Assembly: GCA_903927685.1 (NCBI GenBank)
Contig: CAIYOB010000590.1
Span: 1-14,688, forward strand
Direction of reading: 5' to 3'
DNA length: 14,688 nucleotides
Source of the DNA: an uncultured Planctomycetaceae bacterium
Lineage (GTDB): Bacteria; Planctomycetota; Planctomycetia; Pirellulales; Pirellulaceae
This document shows positions 7,589-14,153 of the stretch, in pieces. A program made the translations under genes and the position numbers. Below the pieces are notes generated by a model. The model was not told the DNA's origin, ran no database searches, and worked only from the letters and a program-made list of their open reading frames with translations. Positions within the stretch are counted from its first letter, which is position 1, and each line of letters starts with the position of its first letter.

Positions 7589-8473
7589 ATGGCGGAAGGC
7601 GAAGGCAACAAGAACGCGAAGGACTACGGTATCGGCATCCCGCAGGAAACGCCGGGATTTCACGTGAAAGGCTCGGCGGCCTACGATTGGGGCATGAAGC
7701 ATCGGCTGTCCCAGATCTTCCATCCTCGCACCGGACGCGTGGTCATGCTGGCGTTCGACCACGGCTACATCATGGGGCCGACGTCCGGACTGGAGCGGGT
7801 GGACCTGACCATCGTGCCGTTGATCCCGTATGCGGACGTGCTGATGTGCACGCGTGGGATCCTGCGTTCGGTCGTTCCGCCGCAGTGCATCAAGCCCGTG
7901 GCGCTGCGGACCAGCGCCGGAGCCACGGTGCTGACGGAGCTGAGCAAAGAGCGGATCGGCGTGGACGTCGAGGACGCCCTGCGACTGAACGCCGCGGCCC
8001 AGGCCGTGATGGCGTATATCGGCGCGCCCTTCGAGCATGAAACGCTGGGCGTGCTGACCCAGACCATCGACGCGGGGATGAAGTACGGACTGCCGACGCT
8101 GGCCGTGACGGCCGTCGGCAAGGACATGGTCCGCGACGCGCGTTACCTGGGCATGTCCTGTCGCGTGTGCGCCGAACTGGGCGCCCAGTTCGTCAAGACG
8201 TACTACTGTGAACCGGATTTCGAGCAGGTCACCGCCGCCTGTCCCGTTCCGGTGGTCATCGCCGGGGGCAAGAAGATCCCCGAGCCCGAGGCGCTCGAGC
8301 TGGCGTACAAGGCGATCGACCAGGGCGCCGCCGGCGTCGACATGGGCCGGAATATCTTCGGCGCGGAGTGTCCCGTGGCGATGATCCAGGCCGTGCGGGC
8401 CGTGGTCCACGACGGGGAAACGCCGGCCCGGGCCCTGGAGATGTACCAGACGCTGAAAAACCAGCCGGCCTAA
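7589..8473 (+). CDS. lsrF: LsrF-like class I aldolase / thiolase
   Basis: A 294-residue protein of nearly the same length as E. coli LsrF (291) and alike along its whole length: 'KGSAAYDWGMKHRLSQIF' (27-44), 'VMLAFDHGYIMGPT' (52-65), 'DVLMCTRGILRSVVPP' (83-98), 'AVTAVGKDMVRDARY' (172-186), 'VKTYY' with Lys203 at the same number as the LsrF Schiff-base lysine, 'VPVVIAGGKKIPE' and 'GVDMGRNIF' (249-257). LsrF is a TIM-barrel enzyme that moves an acetyl group from 3-hydroxy-2,4-pentanedione-5-phosphate to CoA, giving acetyl-CoA and DHAP in autoinducer-2 breakdown. AGGA lies nine bases before the ATG. The neighbours DhaK/DhaL could supply the phosphorylated ketone in place of LsrK. Symbol given by similarity; the true substrate may differ. 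Confidence 0.85.
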   Translation: MAEGEGNKNAKDYGIGIPQETPGFHVKGSAAYDWGMKHRLSQIFHPRTGRVVMLAFDHGYIMGPTSGLERVDLTIVPLIPYADVLMCTRGILRSVVPPQCIKPVALRTSAGATVLTELSKERIGVDVEDALRLNAAAQAVMAYIGAPFEHETLGVLTQTIDAGMKYGLPTLAVTAVGKDMVRDARYLGMSCRVCAELGAQFVKTYYCEPDFEQVTAACPVPVVIAGGKKIPEPEALELAYKAIDQGAAGVDMGRNIFGAECPVAMIQAVRAVVHDGETPARALEMYQTLKNQPA

Positions 8474-8482
8474 AGGGCTGCG

Positions 8483-10798
8483 ATGGCATCGCGCAAAGTC
8501 AATAATGTGCTCGAACTGGTCGGCGATACGCCGCTGGTCCGCATCAACCGGATGAACCCGGCGCCGGGCGTCGAACTGCTGGTCAAGCTCGAGTCGATGA
8601 ACCCCGGCGGTTCGGTCAAGGACCGGGTCGGCCTGAAGATGATCGAGCAGGCCGAGGCGACCGGCCAGTTGAAACCGGGCCAGATCGTGCTCGAGGCCAG
8701 CAGCGGCAACACGGCCATCGGCCTGGCGATGGTCTGCGCCGTCAAGGGCTACCGGCTGCTGGTCACGATGAGCGAGTCGGCGAGCGAGGAACGTAAGCGG
8801 ATCCTGAAAGCCTACGGGGCCCAGATCCGCCTGACGCCGGGCTACCAGGGCACCGACGGGGCGATCGAGGAAGCGTATCGCCTGGCCCGCGAGGAGCCCG
8901 AGAAATACTTCCTGGTCGACCAGTTCAACAACGACGCCAACTGGCAGGCCCATTTCGAAGGCACCGGCCGGGAAATCTGGGAAGCGACCGACGGCCAGGT
9001 GAGCGTCGTCGTGCTGACGATGGGCACCACCGGGACGTTGATGGGCGTGACCCGGGCGCTGAAACAGTTCAACCCGGCGATCCGCGTCGTGGGCGTCGAG
9101 CCGTTCAAAGGCCACAAGATCCAGGGCCTGAAGAACATGAAAGAGAGCTACGCGCCCGGGATCTTCCAGCCCGCCGAGCCCGACGCAATTGTCAACGTGG
9201 ATGACGAATCGGCTTACGAGACGGCGCGGCGACTGGCCCGCGAAGAAGGCCTGTTCGTCGGCATGAGCGCCGGCGCGGCTCTGAAGGTCGCCCTGGATGA
9301 AGCTCGCGCACTGGGCCGCGGCACCGTCGTGACGCTGTTGCCGGACGGGGGCGAACGCTATCTGTCCACGTCGCTGTTTGCCTCGGAGGTCGTGCTCGAG
9401 CCGCTGCGGTTCTACAACACGTTGACGGGCGTGGTCGAGCAATTGGAGCCCGTCAAGCCGGGCAAGGTCAGCATCTATTCCTGCGGCCCCAGCCTGGACG
9501 GGCCGCCGGATTTGGGACTGTGTCGGCGTGTGGTGTTCGCCGACGTCCTGCGCCGCTACCTCGAATGCCGCGGCTACGACGTCAAGCACGCGATGAACCT
9601 GGGCGATATCGACGACCGCACGGTCAGCGAATGCCTGCAGGCCGGGGCCAAGCTGCGCGACTTTACGGCGCGCTGGGAAGCCTGTTTCTTCCAGGCCCTC
9701 CAGACGCTGCGGGTCGCGCGGGCCCACCACTACCCGCGCGCCAGCGAACACGTGAACGAAATGGTCGAGCAGACCCGGGGGCTGCTGGAGAAAGGGCTGG
9801 CCTACGAGAAACTGCGTTCGATCTATTACCGGATCGGCAGTTTCCCTGAGTATGGCAAGTTGTCCCGCGTCGAATTGGATCAGGTGCGCCGGGTCTCGTC
9901 GACGACGTACGATTACTACGAGAAGGACCACCCCGGCGACTTTGCCCTGTTCAAGCGTCCGACGCTGGCGGAACTGAAAGCCGGCATCTTCTGGCAGACC
10001 CCCTGGGGCAAGGCCCGGCCGGGCTGGCATGTCGAATGCTCGTGCATGGCGGTCCGCTGCCTGGGCCAGCCCATTGATATCCACACGGCCAGCACGGACT
10101 TGACGTTTCCCCACGGCGACAACGAGATCGCCATCACGGCCGGCTTGACGGGCAAGCCCTTGGCGAAACTGTGGATGCATTCGGAAGTGGTCATGGCCGA
10201 CGGCAAGAAGGTGAGCCGCGCCGCCGGCAACGATGTCCGCCTGGACGAACTGCTGGCCCTGGGCTTCTCCGGGCCGACGATCCGCTACTGGCTGCTAGCG
10301 ACCCACTACCGCACCGTGCTCAACTATTCCGCCGCCGAATTGGAGCGTGCCCGCCAGTGCGTGTGCCGGCTGAACGAATTCGTGGACCGCCTGCAGCATT
10401 TCCAGGCCGGGCGGCGGAGTCCCGATCTGGATCAGGCCTTGTACGAAGCCCACACCGGCTGGCACGAAGCCTTGGACCATGACCTGAGCATCTCGACCGC
10501 CTTGGGCAAGCTGTTCGGTCTGATCCGCCTGGTCAATCGGCTGTTGAACGAGGGCGAATTGGATGCGGACCAGGTCCAGCAGGTGCTGGGCTTCATGCGG
10601 CAAGCCAATCAGATCCTGGCGGTGATCGATTTCGAGCCGGCGGCAGGGGATGACGAAGTCGAGCAGCTGATTGCCGCCCGAAACGAGGCTCGCCAAGCCA
10701 AGGATTTCGCTCGCGCCGACGCTTTGCGCGAGCAGCTGCAAGCCCGCGGCGTTCAACTGGCCGACGGCCCAGCCGGCACCCGCTGGAAGCGGGCGTAA
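8483..10798 (+). CDS. Fusion of cysteine synthase and cysteinyl-tRNA synthetase-like protein
   Basis: A 771-residue two-part protein starting nine bases after the lsrF-like stop (AAAGGG six bases before the ATG). Residues 1 to about 303 are a fold-type II PLP enzyme of the CysK/CysM group: 'NPGGSVKDR' with PLP Lys46, 'EASSGNTAIGLA' (71-82), 'MGTTGTLMG' (180-188) and 'LPDGGERYLST' (286-296). Residues about 308-771 are a full-length CysRS: Cys334 in SCGP, Cys519 in WHVEC, and His544 and Glu548 in FPHGDNE keep the four zinc ligands, and the C-terminal domain ends normally ('GTRWKRA'). The catalytic signatures are changed: HIGH/HIGN aligns with DLGL (343-346), and KMSKS with KVSRA (576-580). The synthase half probably makes cysteine from an activated serine and sulfide. 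The second half may not form cysteinyl-adenylate and could act in binding, regulation or a different ligation. Confidence 0.88.
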   Translation: MASRKVNNVLELVGDTPLVRINRMNPAPGVELLVKLESMNPGGSVKDRVGLKMIEQAEATGQLKPGQIVLEASSGNTAIGLAMVCAVKGYRLLVTMSESASEERKRILKAYGAQIRLTPGYQGTDGAIEEAYRLAREEPEKYFLVDQFNNDANWQAHFEGTGREIWEATDGQVSVVVLTMGTTGTLMGVTRALKQFNPAIRVVGVEPFKGHKIQGLKNMKESYAPGIFQPAEPDAIVNVDDESAYETARRLAREEGLFVGMSAGAALKVALDEARALGRGTVVTLLPDGGERYLSTSLFASEVVLEPLRFYNTLTGVVEQLEPVKPGKVSIYSCGPSLDGPPDLGLCRRVVFADVLRRYLECRGYDVKHAMNLGDIDDRTVSECLQAGAKLRDFTARWEACFFQALQTLRVARAHHYPRASEHVNEMVEQTRGLLEKGLAYEKLRSIYYRIGSFPEYGKLSRVELDQVRRVSSTTYDYYEKDHPGDFALFKRPTLAELKAGIFWQTPWGKARPGWHVECSCMAVRCLGQPIDIHTASTDLTFPHGDNEIAITAGLTGKPLAKLWMHSEVVMADGKKVSRAAGNDVRLDELLALGFSGPTIRYWLLATHYRTVLNYSAAELERARQCVCRLNEFVDRLQHFQAGRRSPDLDQALYEAHTGWHEALDHDLSISTALGKLFGLIRLVNRLLNEGELDADQVQQVLGFMRQANQILAVIDFEPAAGDDEVEQLIAARNEARQAKDFARADALREQLQARGVQLADGPAGTRWKRA

Positions 10799-10809
10799 GG
10801 CCCCAGGTA

Positions 10810-10830
10810 GGATGGCTCTCCGAGCCGTCC
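10810..10830. repeat. 9-bp hairpin after the cysteine synthase/CysRS fusion
   Basis: GGATGGCTC (10810-10818) pairs with GAGCCGTCC (10822-10830) around a three-base loop, with one G-T pair. It starts 11 bases after the stop of the fusion gene. The 'GTAGGA.GGC...GCCGTCC' pattern resembles short palindromic repeats I associate with planctomycete intergenic DNA. It may serve as terminator or mRNA 3'-end protection. Confidence 0.45.
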
Positions 10831-10845
10831 ACACGATGCTCTTCA

Positions 10846-10900
10846 CCACCCCCCCGTTCCCCTGCGACGGCTCCGCCGCCGCTGGGGAACGGGGGGGTGG
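10846..10900. repeat. Perfect 17-bp inverted repeat between convergent genes
   Basis: The left arm (10846-10862) is CCACCCCCCCGTTCCCC and the right arm (10884-10900) is its exact complement, GGGGAACGGGGGGGTGG, with a 21-base GC-rich loop. It lies between the convergent stops at 10798 and 10979 and probably works as a bidirectional transcription block. The arms contain runs of seven C and seven G. No flanking T-run. Confidence 0.6.
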
Positions 10901-10939
10901 GCTGGGGATGTGCGCCGGTGTAGCGACGAACGTGAAACT

Positions 10940-10958
10940 CCCACGGGCAAGCCGTGGG
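10940..10958. repeat. 7-bp hairpin near the end of the PQQ-repeat gene
   Basis: CCCACGG (10940-10946) and CCGTGGG (10952-10958) flank a GCAAG loop, 21 bases beyond the stop of the minus-strand PQQ-repeat gene. It is the third hairpin within 150 bases and may be the terminator or 3'-end stabiliser of that gene. Confidence 0.4.
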
Positions 10959-10978
10959 CATCCCATGGACGCCCCGCC

Positions 10979-12247
10979 CTATCGCCGCACGTCGTAACAG
11001 AACAACCTGTCGTGATACCGCAGGAACAGCTTGCCTTGGCACACCACCGGATGCGCCCAGACGTCCTTGCCGTCGGCCACCTGGAATTGGCCCACCGCTC
11101 GCAAGCCCTCGGCGGTCAATTCCTGCAGCGTCATCGTGCCTGACGCCGTCAGGCAGTAGAACCGTCCGTCGGCGAAGATCAGCGCCCCCCCGGCCAGATC
11201 GCTGATCTGCGTGGGCTTGCCCGTCGCCGGATCGATCGCGGCCCAACCTCGCACCTCGCCACGGCTGCTGGCTCCGTACAAACGACCAGCGACGCAGATC
11301 GTCCCGCCATGGCTGATCGACAGATCGTTGGTCCAGACGCGGGACGCCGAATCGCCCTCGAACTGGACGCCGAACACGGCGGCGAATCCGCGGCTGGTGT
11401 TGGTCAACAGCAAACGCCGGCCGTGCAACACCGGCGTCGTGTTGACCGTGTTCTTCGGATCTACTTGGGGCAAGTGCCAGACCAGGCTTCCGTCGTCCGC
11501 GTTCACGGCAAACACGTACTTCAAGCCGCCGTTGATCAGCAGTTGCCGATCGCCGTCGCGGATCAGGATCGGCGAGGAATAGGACGCCTGCTCGCCCTCC
11601 AAGGCCGGCGTCGCCCAAAGCGGTGCGCCGGTCCGCTTGTCGCAGGCCACCATCAGGCCCTGGGCGCCCGCCGGCGTGGCAAACACGCGATCCCCCTGCA
11701 CCACAACGGACTCGCTGATGCCCCACATGATGTTCTTGGCAGCGGCTTGCTCCAGCACATTCACCGCCCAGGACTCGGCCCCCGTCGCGGCATCCAGGCA
11801 CGCCAGGCGTCCGTGGGCGTTCAGGTGATAGAGTTTTCCGTCGTCGTAGGTGCAAGACGACCGAGCGCCGGGATAAGGGTTTTCCCACCGTTTCCCATTG
11901 GTGGTCTGCCAGCAGGGCTGGCCGTCCAGCGTGAAGGCCCGAATGGCCAGATCCTGGTCCGAATCGCCCGTGATGTACAGACGATCACCGACGACGATCG
12001 GGGACGAATAGCCCTGGCCGATGCCGGAGACCTTCCACAGCAATTTCGGACCGCCGTCGGGCCAAGCTTGCAGCAAGCCGGTTTCAGCGGAAATGCCGTC
12101 CCGCCGCGGACCGCGCCATTGCGGCCAGTCCGGCGCCGCCGAGGCCACCAACGACGGTGCCGGATCCTGGGCGGTTGCGGCCAGACCAGCGACGATGGTC
12201 AATGCTCCCGCGCAGACGCTGCCGAGGAGCCAGGAAAAACGTGCCAT
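10979..12247 (-). CDS. Secreted PQQ-type beta-propeller repeat protein
   Basis: A 422-residue protein with a signal peptide (residues 1 to about 26, 'LLGSVCAGALTIVAGLAATAQ'-like core, cleaved near TAQ-DP). The mature part opens with 'DWPQWRGPRRDGIS' (40-53), a hallmark of planctomycete PQQ-like propellers, and then shows repeated beta-strand blades: 'SSPIVVGDRLYITG' (80-93), 'ACLDAATGAESWAVN', 'ACDKRTGAPLWA', 'AVNADDGSLVWHLP', 'AIDPATGKPTQ' and 'HPVVCQGKLFLRYHDRLFCYD' in two parts near the end. No dehydrogenase catalytic residues or heme-binding CxxCH are seen, so it is likelier a binding or scaffold propeller than a quinoprotein enzyme. GGAG lies nine bases before the ATG. It follows the CxxC protein gene by 63 bases on the same strand. 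This is one of the most expanded families in planctomycetes and its function is generally unknown. Confidence 0.85.
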   Translation of the reverse strand: MARFSWLLGSVCAGALTIVAGLAATAQDPAPSLVASAAPDWPQWRGPRRDGISAETGLLQAWPDGGPKLLWKVSGIGQGYSSPIVVGDRLYITGDSDQDLAIRAFTLDGQPCWQTTNGKRWENPYPGARSSCTYDDGKLYHLNAHGRLACLDAATGAESWAVNVLEQAAAKNIMWGISESVVVQGDRVFATPAGAQGLMVACDKRTGAPLWATPALEGEQASYSSPILIRDGDRQLLINGGLKYVFAVNADDGSLVWHLPQVDPKNTVNTTPVLHGRRLLLTNTSRGFAAVFGVQFEGDSASRVWTNDLSISHGGTICVAGRLYGASSRGEVRGWAAIDPATGKPTQISDLAGGALIFADGRFYCLTASGTMTLQELTAEGLRAVGQFQVADGKDVWAHPVVCQGKLFLRYHDRLFCYDVRR

Positions 12248-12310
12248 GTGGGGTATTCTCCAGGTTGATGTACAGGGACAGATGGAGCGGATCTGGAAGC
12301 GGCGGTAAGC

Positions 12311-12814
12311 TCACACCTCCGCGAACGCCACGACATAGTTCTTCCCAAATTGCCTGGCGCATTTTGGGCAGGTGGTGTAGAAGAAGTACAGCTTCCGCAT
12401 TTGCTTGCCTTGCAATTGGACGTACTGCACCGTCTCCCGCACCCACTTGCCGGCGTCGCGAAACGGCCCTTCAAAGACCTTCGTCAAGTAGTGTCCGGAC
12501 AGCGTCACGTTTTCGGCGTCCGGCACCGGTTGGGCGACGGCAAAGAAGTGTTCGCCGCGCCAAGGCGACGGGTCCGTCGACAGGATCAGGTAATCCTCGG
12601 TCGGTGCCGCCCCCGCGCGTTCGACCTTGGCCCAGGTGCGTTGAAAGACCGAGCCGATATTCAGCGGGACATGCATGAAGTTCACGGTCGTCGCCCGCAC
12701 GAACGGCTTGTCACGGAAGTCGACTTCCGCACCATCCCAGGCCGCCGGATCGAACCGCGGACAACAACCCGTCGCGGACTTGTCCATGTTCATCTTGGGG
12801 AGGGATTGTGTCAT
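12311..12814 (-). CDS. Conserved small cytoplasmic protein with CC and CPKC motifs
   Basis: A 167-residue protein without signal peptide or membrane segment. It belongs to a conserved bacterial family I recognise by pattern: 'TGCCPRFDPAAWDG' (15-28), 'FVRATTVNFMHVPLNIG' (38-54), 'SGHYLTKVFEGPF' (106-118), 'AGKWVRETVQYV' (121-132) and the end 'KLYFFYTTCPKCARQFGKNY' (141-160). Cys17/Cys18 and the Cys149-x-x-Cys152 pair could bind a metal or form a redox disulfide. Such proteins are often labelled 'hydrolase' in databases, as I recall, but no hydrolase signature is visible. The ATG at 12814 has AAAGG seven bases upstream; in-frame Met8 and Met10 are alternatives. A sigma70-like promoter precedes it. 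The PQQ-repeat gene 63 bases downstream may be read from the same transcript. Confidence 0.75.
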   Translation of the reverse strand: MTQSLPKMNMDKSATGCCPRFDPAAWDGAEVDFRDKPFVRATTVNFMHVPLNIGSVFQRTWAKVERAGAAPTEDYLILSTDPSPWRGEHFFAVAQPVPDAENVTLSGHYLTKVFEGPFRDAGKWVRETVQYVQLQGKQMRKLYFFYTTCPKCARQFGKNYVVAFAEV

Positions 12815-13229
12815 GGGATGCCTTTCGCTGTGTGGGGAGACCTACCTGAAAGACGCCTGCGAGCCGCTGTGATTCTAACTTGTCCGCGAAAGCGTGTCAG
12901 GCTGCTATCACCAGCAACCGTGCAAGTTGTCAATCCAGTACCCCAAAACAGTTGCACAACGTCATTTCTTGGGGCGGGATCGATGTAACACATCAAAGAT
13001 CAAGCACTTCCGCCCACGCCGTGAGGGGAATACAATGGTGCCGTTTCGAGTTCATGCCGACGCACTGCTTCGATTTCTGTCTACGCATAGAGGCTCAACG
13101 GTCAAACGCAAGGCCGGATGCCGGCAAGACGGATCGCTGGTGTTGGTGAGGCTTGGCCGCGACGACGATCGACCCCCGTCCATTGGCACGGCCAAGCACC
13201 GCGGCCTCGCCCGCTTGTCAGGCGGGAAT
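12815..13229. other. Gene-poor stretch with promoter and one doubtful small ORF
   Basis: This 415-base stretch carries the promoter of the minus-strand CxxC protein gene in its first 120 bases. Beyond that, a plus-strand frame from ATG 13035 (GAGGGG five bases upstream) to 13238 would encode 67 residues ('VPFRVHADALLRFL...'), ending just past the toxin remnant stop; I do not recognise it and do not call it a gene. A small hairpin, CCCGC...GCGGG, lies just beyond the toxin remnant's stop (about 13209-13225). Confidence 0.4.
12872..12900 (-). promoter_or_regulatory. Sigma70-like promoter of the CxxC protein gene
   Basis: Read on the minus strand, CTGACA (12900-12895) is followed after exactly 17 bases by TAGAAT (12877-12872). 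Each box matches the consensus TTGACA/TATAAT at five of six positions. Transcription would begin near 12865, giving a leader of about 50 bases before the ATG at 12814. A second, perfect TTGACA lies upstream (12933-12928), 18 bases from a weak GATAGC. Confidence 0.55.
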
Positions 13230-13465
13230 TCACGGTGACCGGAACGGATTCACGACGGTGACTCCATCGTACTCTGCCCCGTCAGCCATGTCTTCCGAGT
13301 AGAGCGTATCCACTCCGGCCTCAGCGCAGGCGGCCACGAGCAGGCCATCCCAGTGGGACAGACTGAACCGCCGCGTGATACTCAGCGAGCGTTCGAGCAC
13401 ACGTGGCGTCGGGAGGGCCAGGGGGAACAGAAGAGCAATGTCGGGTTCGTGTCAATCGCGTTCAT
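13230..13465 (-). pseudogene. Truncated, frameshifted PIN-domain (VapC-like) toxin
   Basis: ATG at 13465 starts 'MNAIDTN', the classical PIN-domain opening with its first acidic metal ligand, and overlaps the end of the antitoxin gene by 14 bases, as in vapBC pairs. That frame ends after 27 residues at 13382. The next frame over carries the C-terminal half of a PIN domain, 'ALPTPRVLERSLSITRRFSL' then 'SHWDGLLVAACAEAGVDTLY', 'SEDMADG' and 'VTVVNPFRSP', to the stop at 13230. Together they span 236 bases, whereas VapC genes are usually about 390-420. So roughly 150-180 bases from the middle, including the second acidic ligand region, are gone and the halves are out of frame. The product cannot be an active ribonuclease. 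Only the ends are diagnostic. Confidence 0.75.
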
Positions 13466-13673
13466 GCAGATCCTCGCGAGTCCAGTCGCGTCTGCCGAGA
13501 TGTAGCGGATTGGTGCGAACTCGATTCTGAAAACGCTCCCAGGCTGCTTGACGCTGGGCCTGATCCACAACGGACTCGATCGTGACAGTAACCCGTGTCA
13601 GGGGGGGCAAGGGAACAGGCTCGTCCAATTCGAGTTCCCCATCGACCACCATGCCGCCGATTCTCGCGATCAT
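13452..13673 (-). CDS. VapB-like antitoxin of a decayed toxin-antitoxin pair
   Basis: A 73-residue protein starting 'MIARIGGMVVDGELELDEPV' with 'PLPPLTRVTVTI' next, a short beta-rich N-terminal segment typical of small planctomycete and proteobacterial antitoxins. The acidic/basic tail ends 'DWTREDLHERD', the form commonly found just before a PIN toxin. The start at 13673 is set by AAGGAGG seven bases upstream; the frame upstream of it is not conserved-looking. Its stop overlaps the ATG of the toxin remnant (14 bases). It would normally bind and block the toxin and repress its own promoter. With the toxin broken it may be a leftover, or may protect against a related toxin elsewhere. Confidence 0.65.
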   Translation of the reverse strand: MIARIGGMVVDGELELDEPVPLPPLTRVTVTIESVVDQAQRQAAWERFQNRVRTNPLHLGRRDWTREDLHERD

Positions 13674-14153
13674 CGGCCGTCCTCCTTCGGCGTACCCAGC
13701 AGATGAAATTGCCTCTCTGCTGCTGTTCATTCACGAAACGACCGTGCGCTACGGTTGCTGCGACCAGCGATTGCAGCCCGAACGGAATCTCGACCGGCAT
13801 GGCCATCAGCGGGTCTCCTTCCACGAGCTTCTGCATTCTAGGCAGGCAATTCCCGCTAGTCAAAGGGAGTCACAGGGGTTCGACCGGTTTGTCACGGACC
13901 GGCGCGATCGGCTGTTGGCAGTGCAAATGGGGTTGCCTCGTTACGATGGACGCCTTCGAGCGATGCTCGCGCGAGAACCAGCCGAGGGCTGATTCGAGTC
14001 GAGCCCGGAGCCAACGGCGACAGCGGGCCGTGCCTGGGACTCGCCAGCGCGCGAGGGACCGTGTAGTGTATTGTCGATGGAACCCGTAACTGCCTGAATT
14101 GCCGGCGCCCACAGGCGGCAAATGGCGAGTCGTATTCGAGTCGGATGTGCCCC
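13674..14153. other. Gene-poor stretch between antitoxin and sulfatase
   Basis: In these 480 bases I find no convincing gene. On the minus strand an ATG at 13806 with AAGGAG eight bases upstream begins 'MAMPVEIPFGLQSLVAATVA', which looks protein-like for about 36 residues but then runs across the antitoxin gene in another frame; it may be the start of a decayed gene. The remainder should hold the sulfatase promoter, but no box pair stands out. Weak GC-rich hairpin at about 13985-14010. Confidence 0.35.

Noticed and set aside
6992..10180. A very long open frame of 1062 codons on the minus strand
   Set aside because: It lies antisense to dhaL, the lsrF-like gene and the cysteine synthase/CysRS fusion, all of which have clear homology. 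It is rich in Arg, Gln and His, as expected for the complement of high-GC coding DNA.
13035..13238. 67-codon plus-strand frame with a GAGGGG upstream
   Set aside because: No recognisable motif; the residue mix is like non-coding DNA and it ends across the toxin remnant.
13462..13806. 114-codon minus-strand frame starting MAMPVEIPFGLQS
   Set aside because: The first 36 residues look plausible and have a ribosome-binding site, but the rest overlaps the better supported antitoxin gene in another frame. Kept only as a possible decayed gene start.
13985..14025. tRNA-like stretch with GATTCGAGTC and an ending AGCCA
   Set aside because: The T-arm does not pair as a 5-bp stem with a 7-base loop, and no anticodon or D arm can be built upstream.
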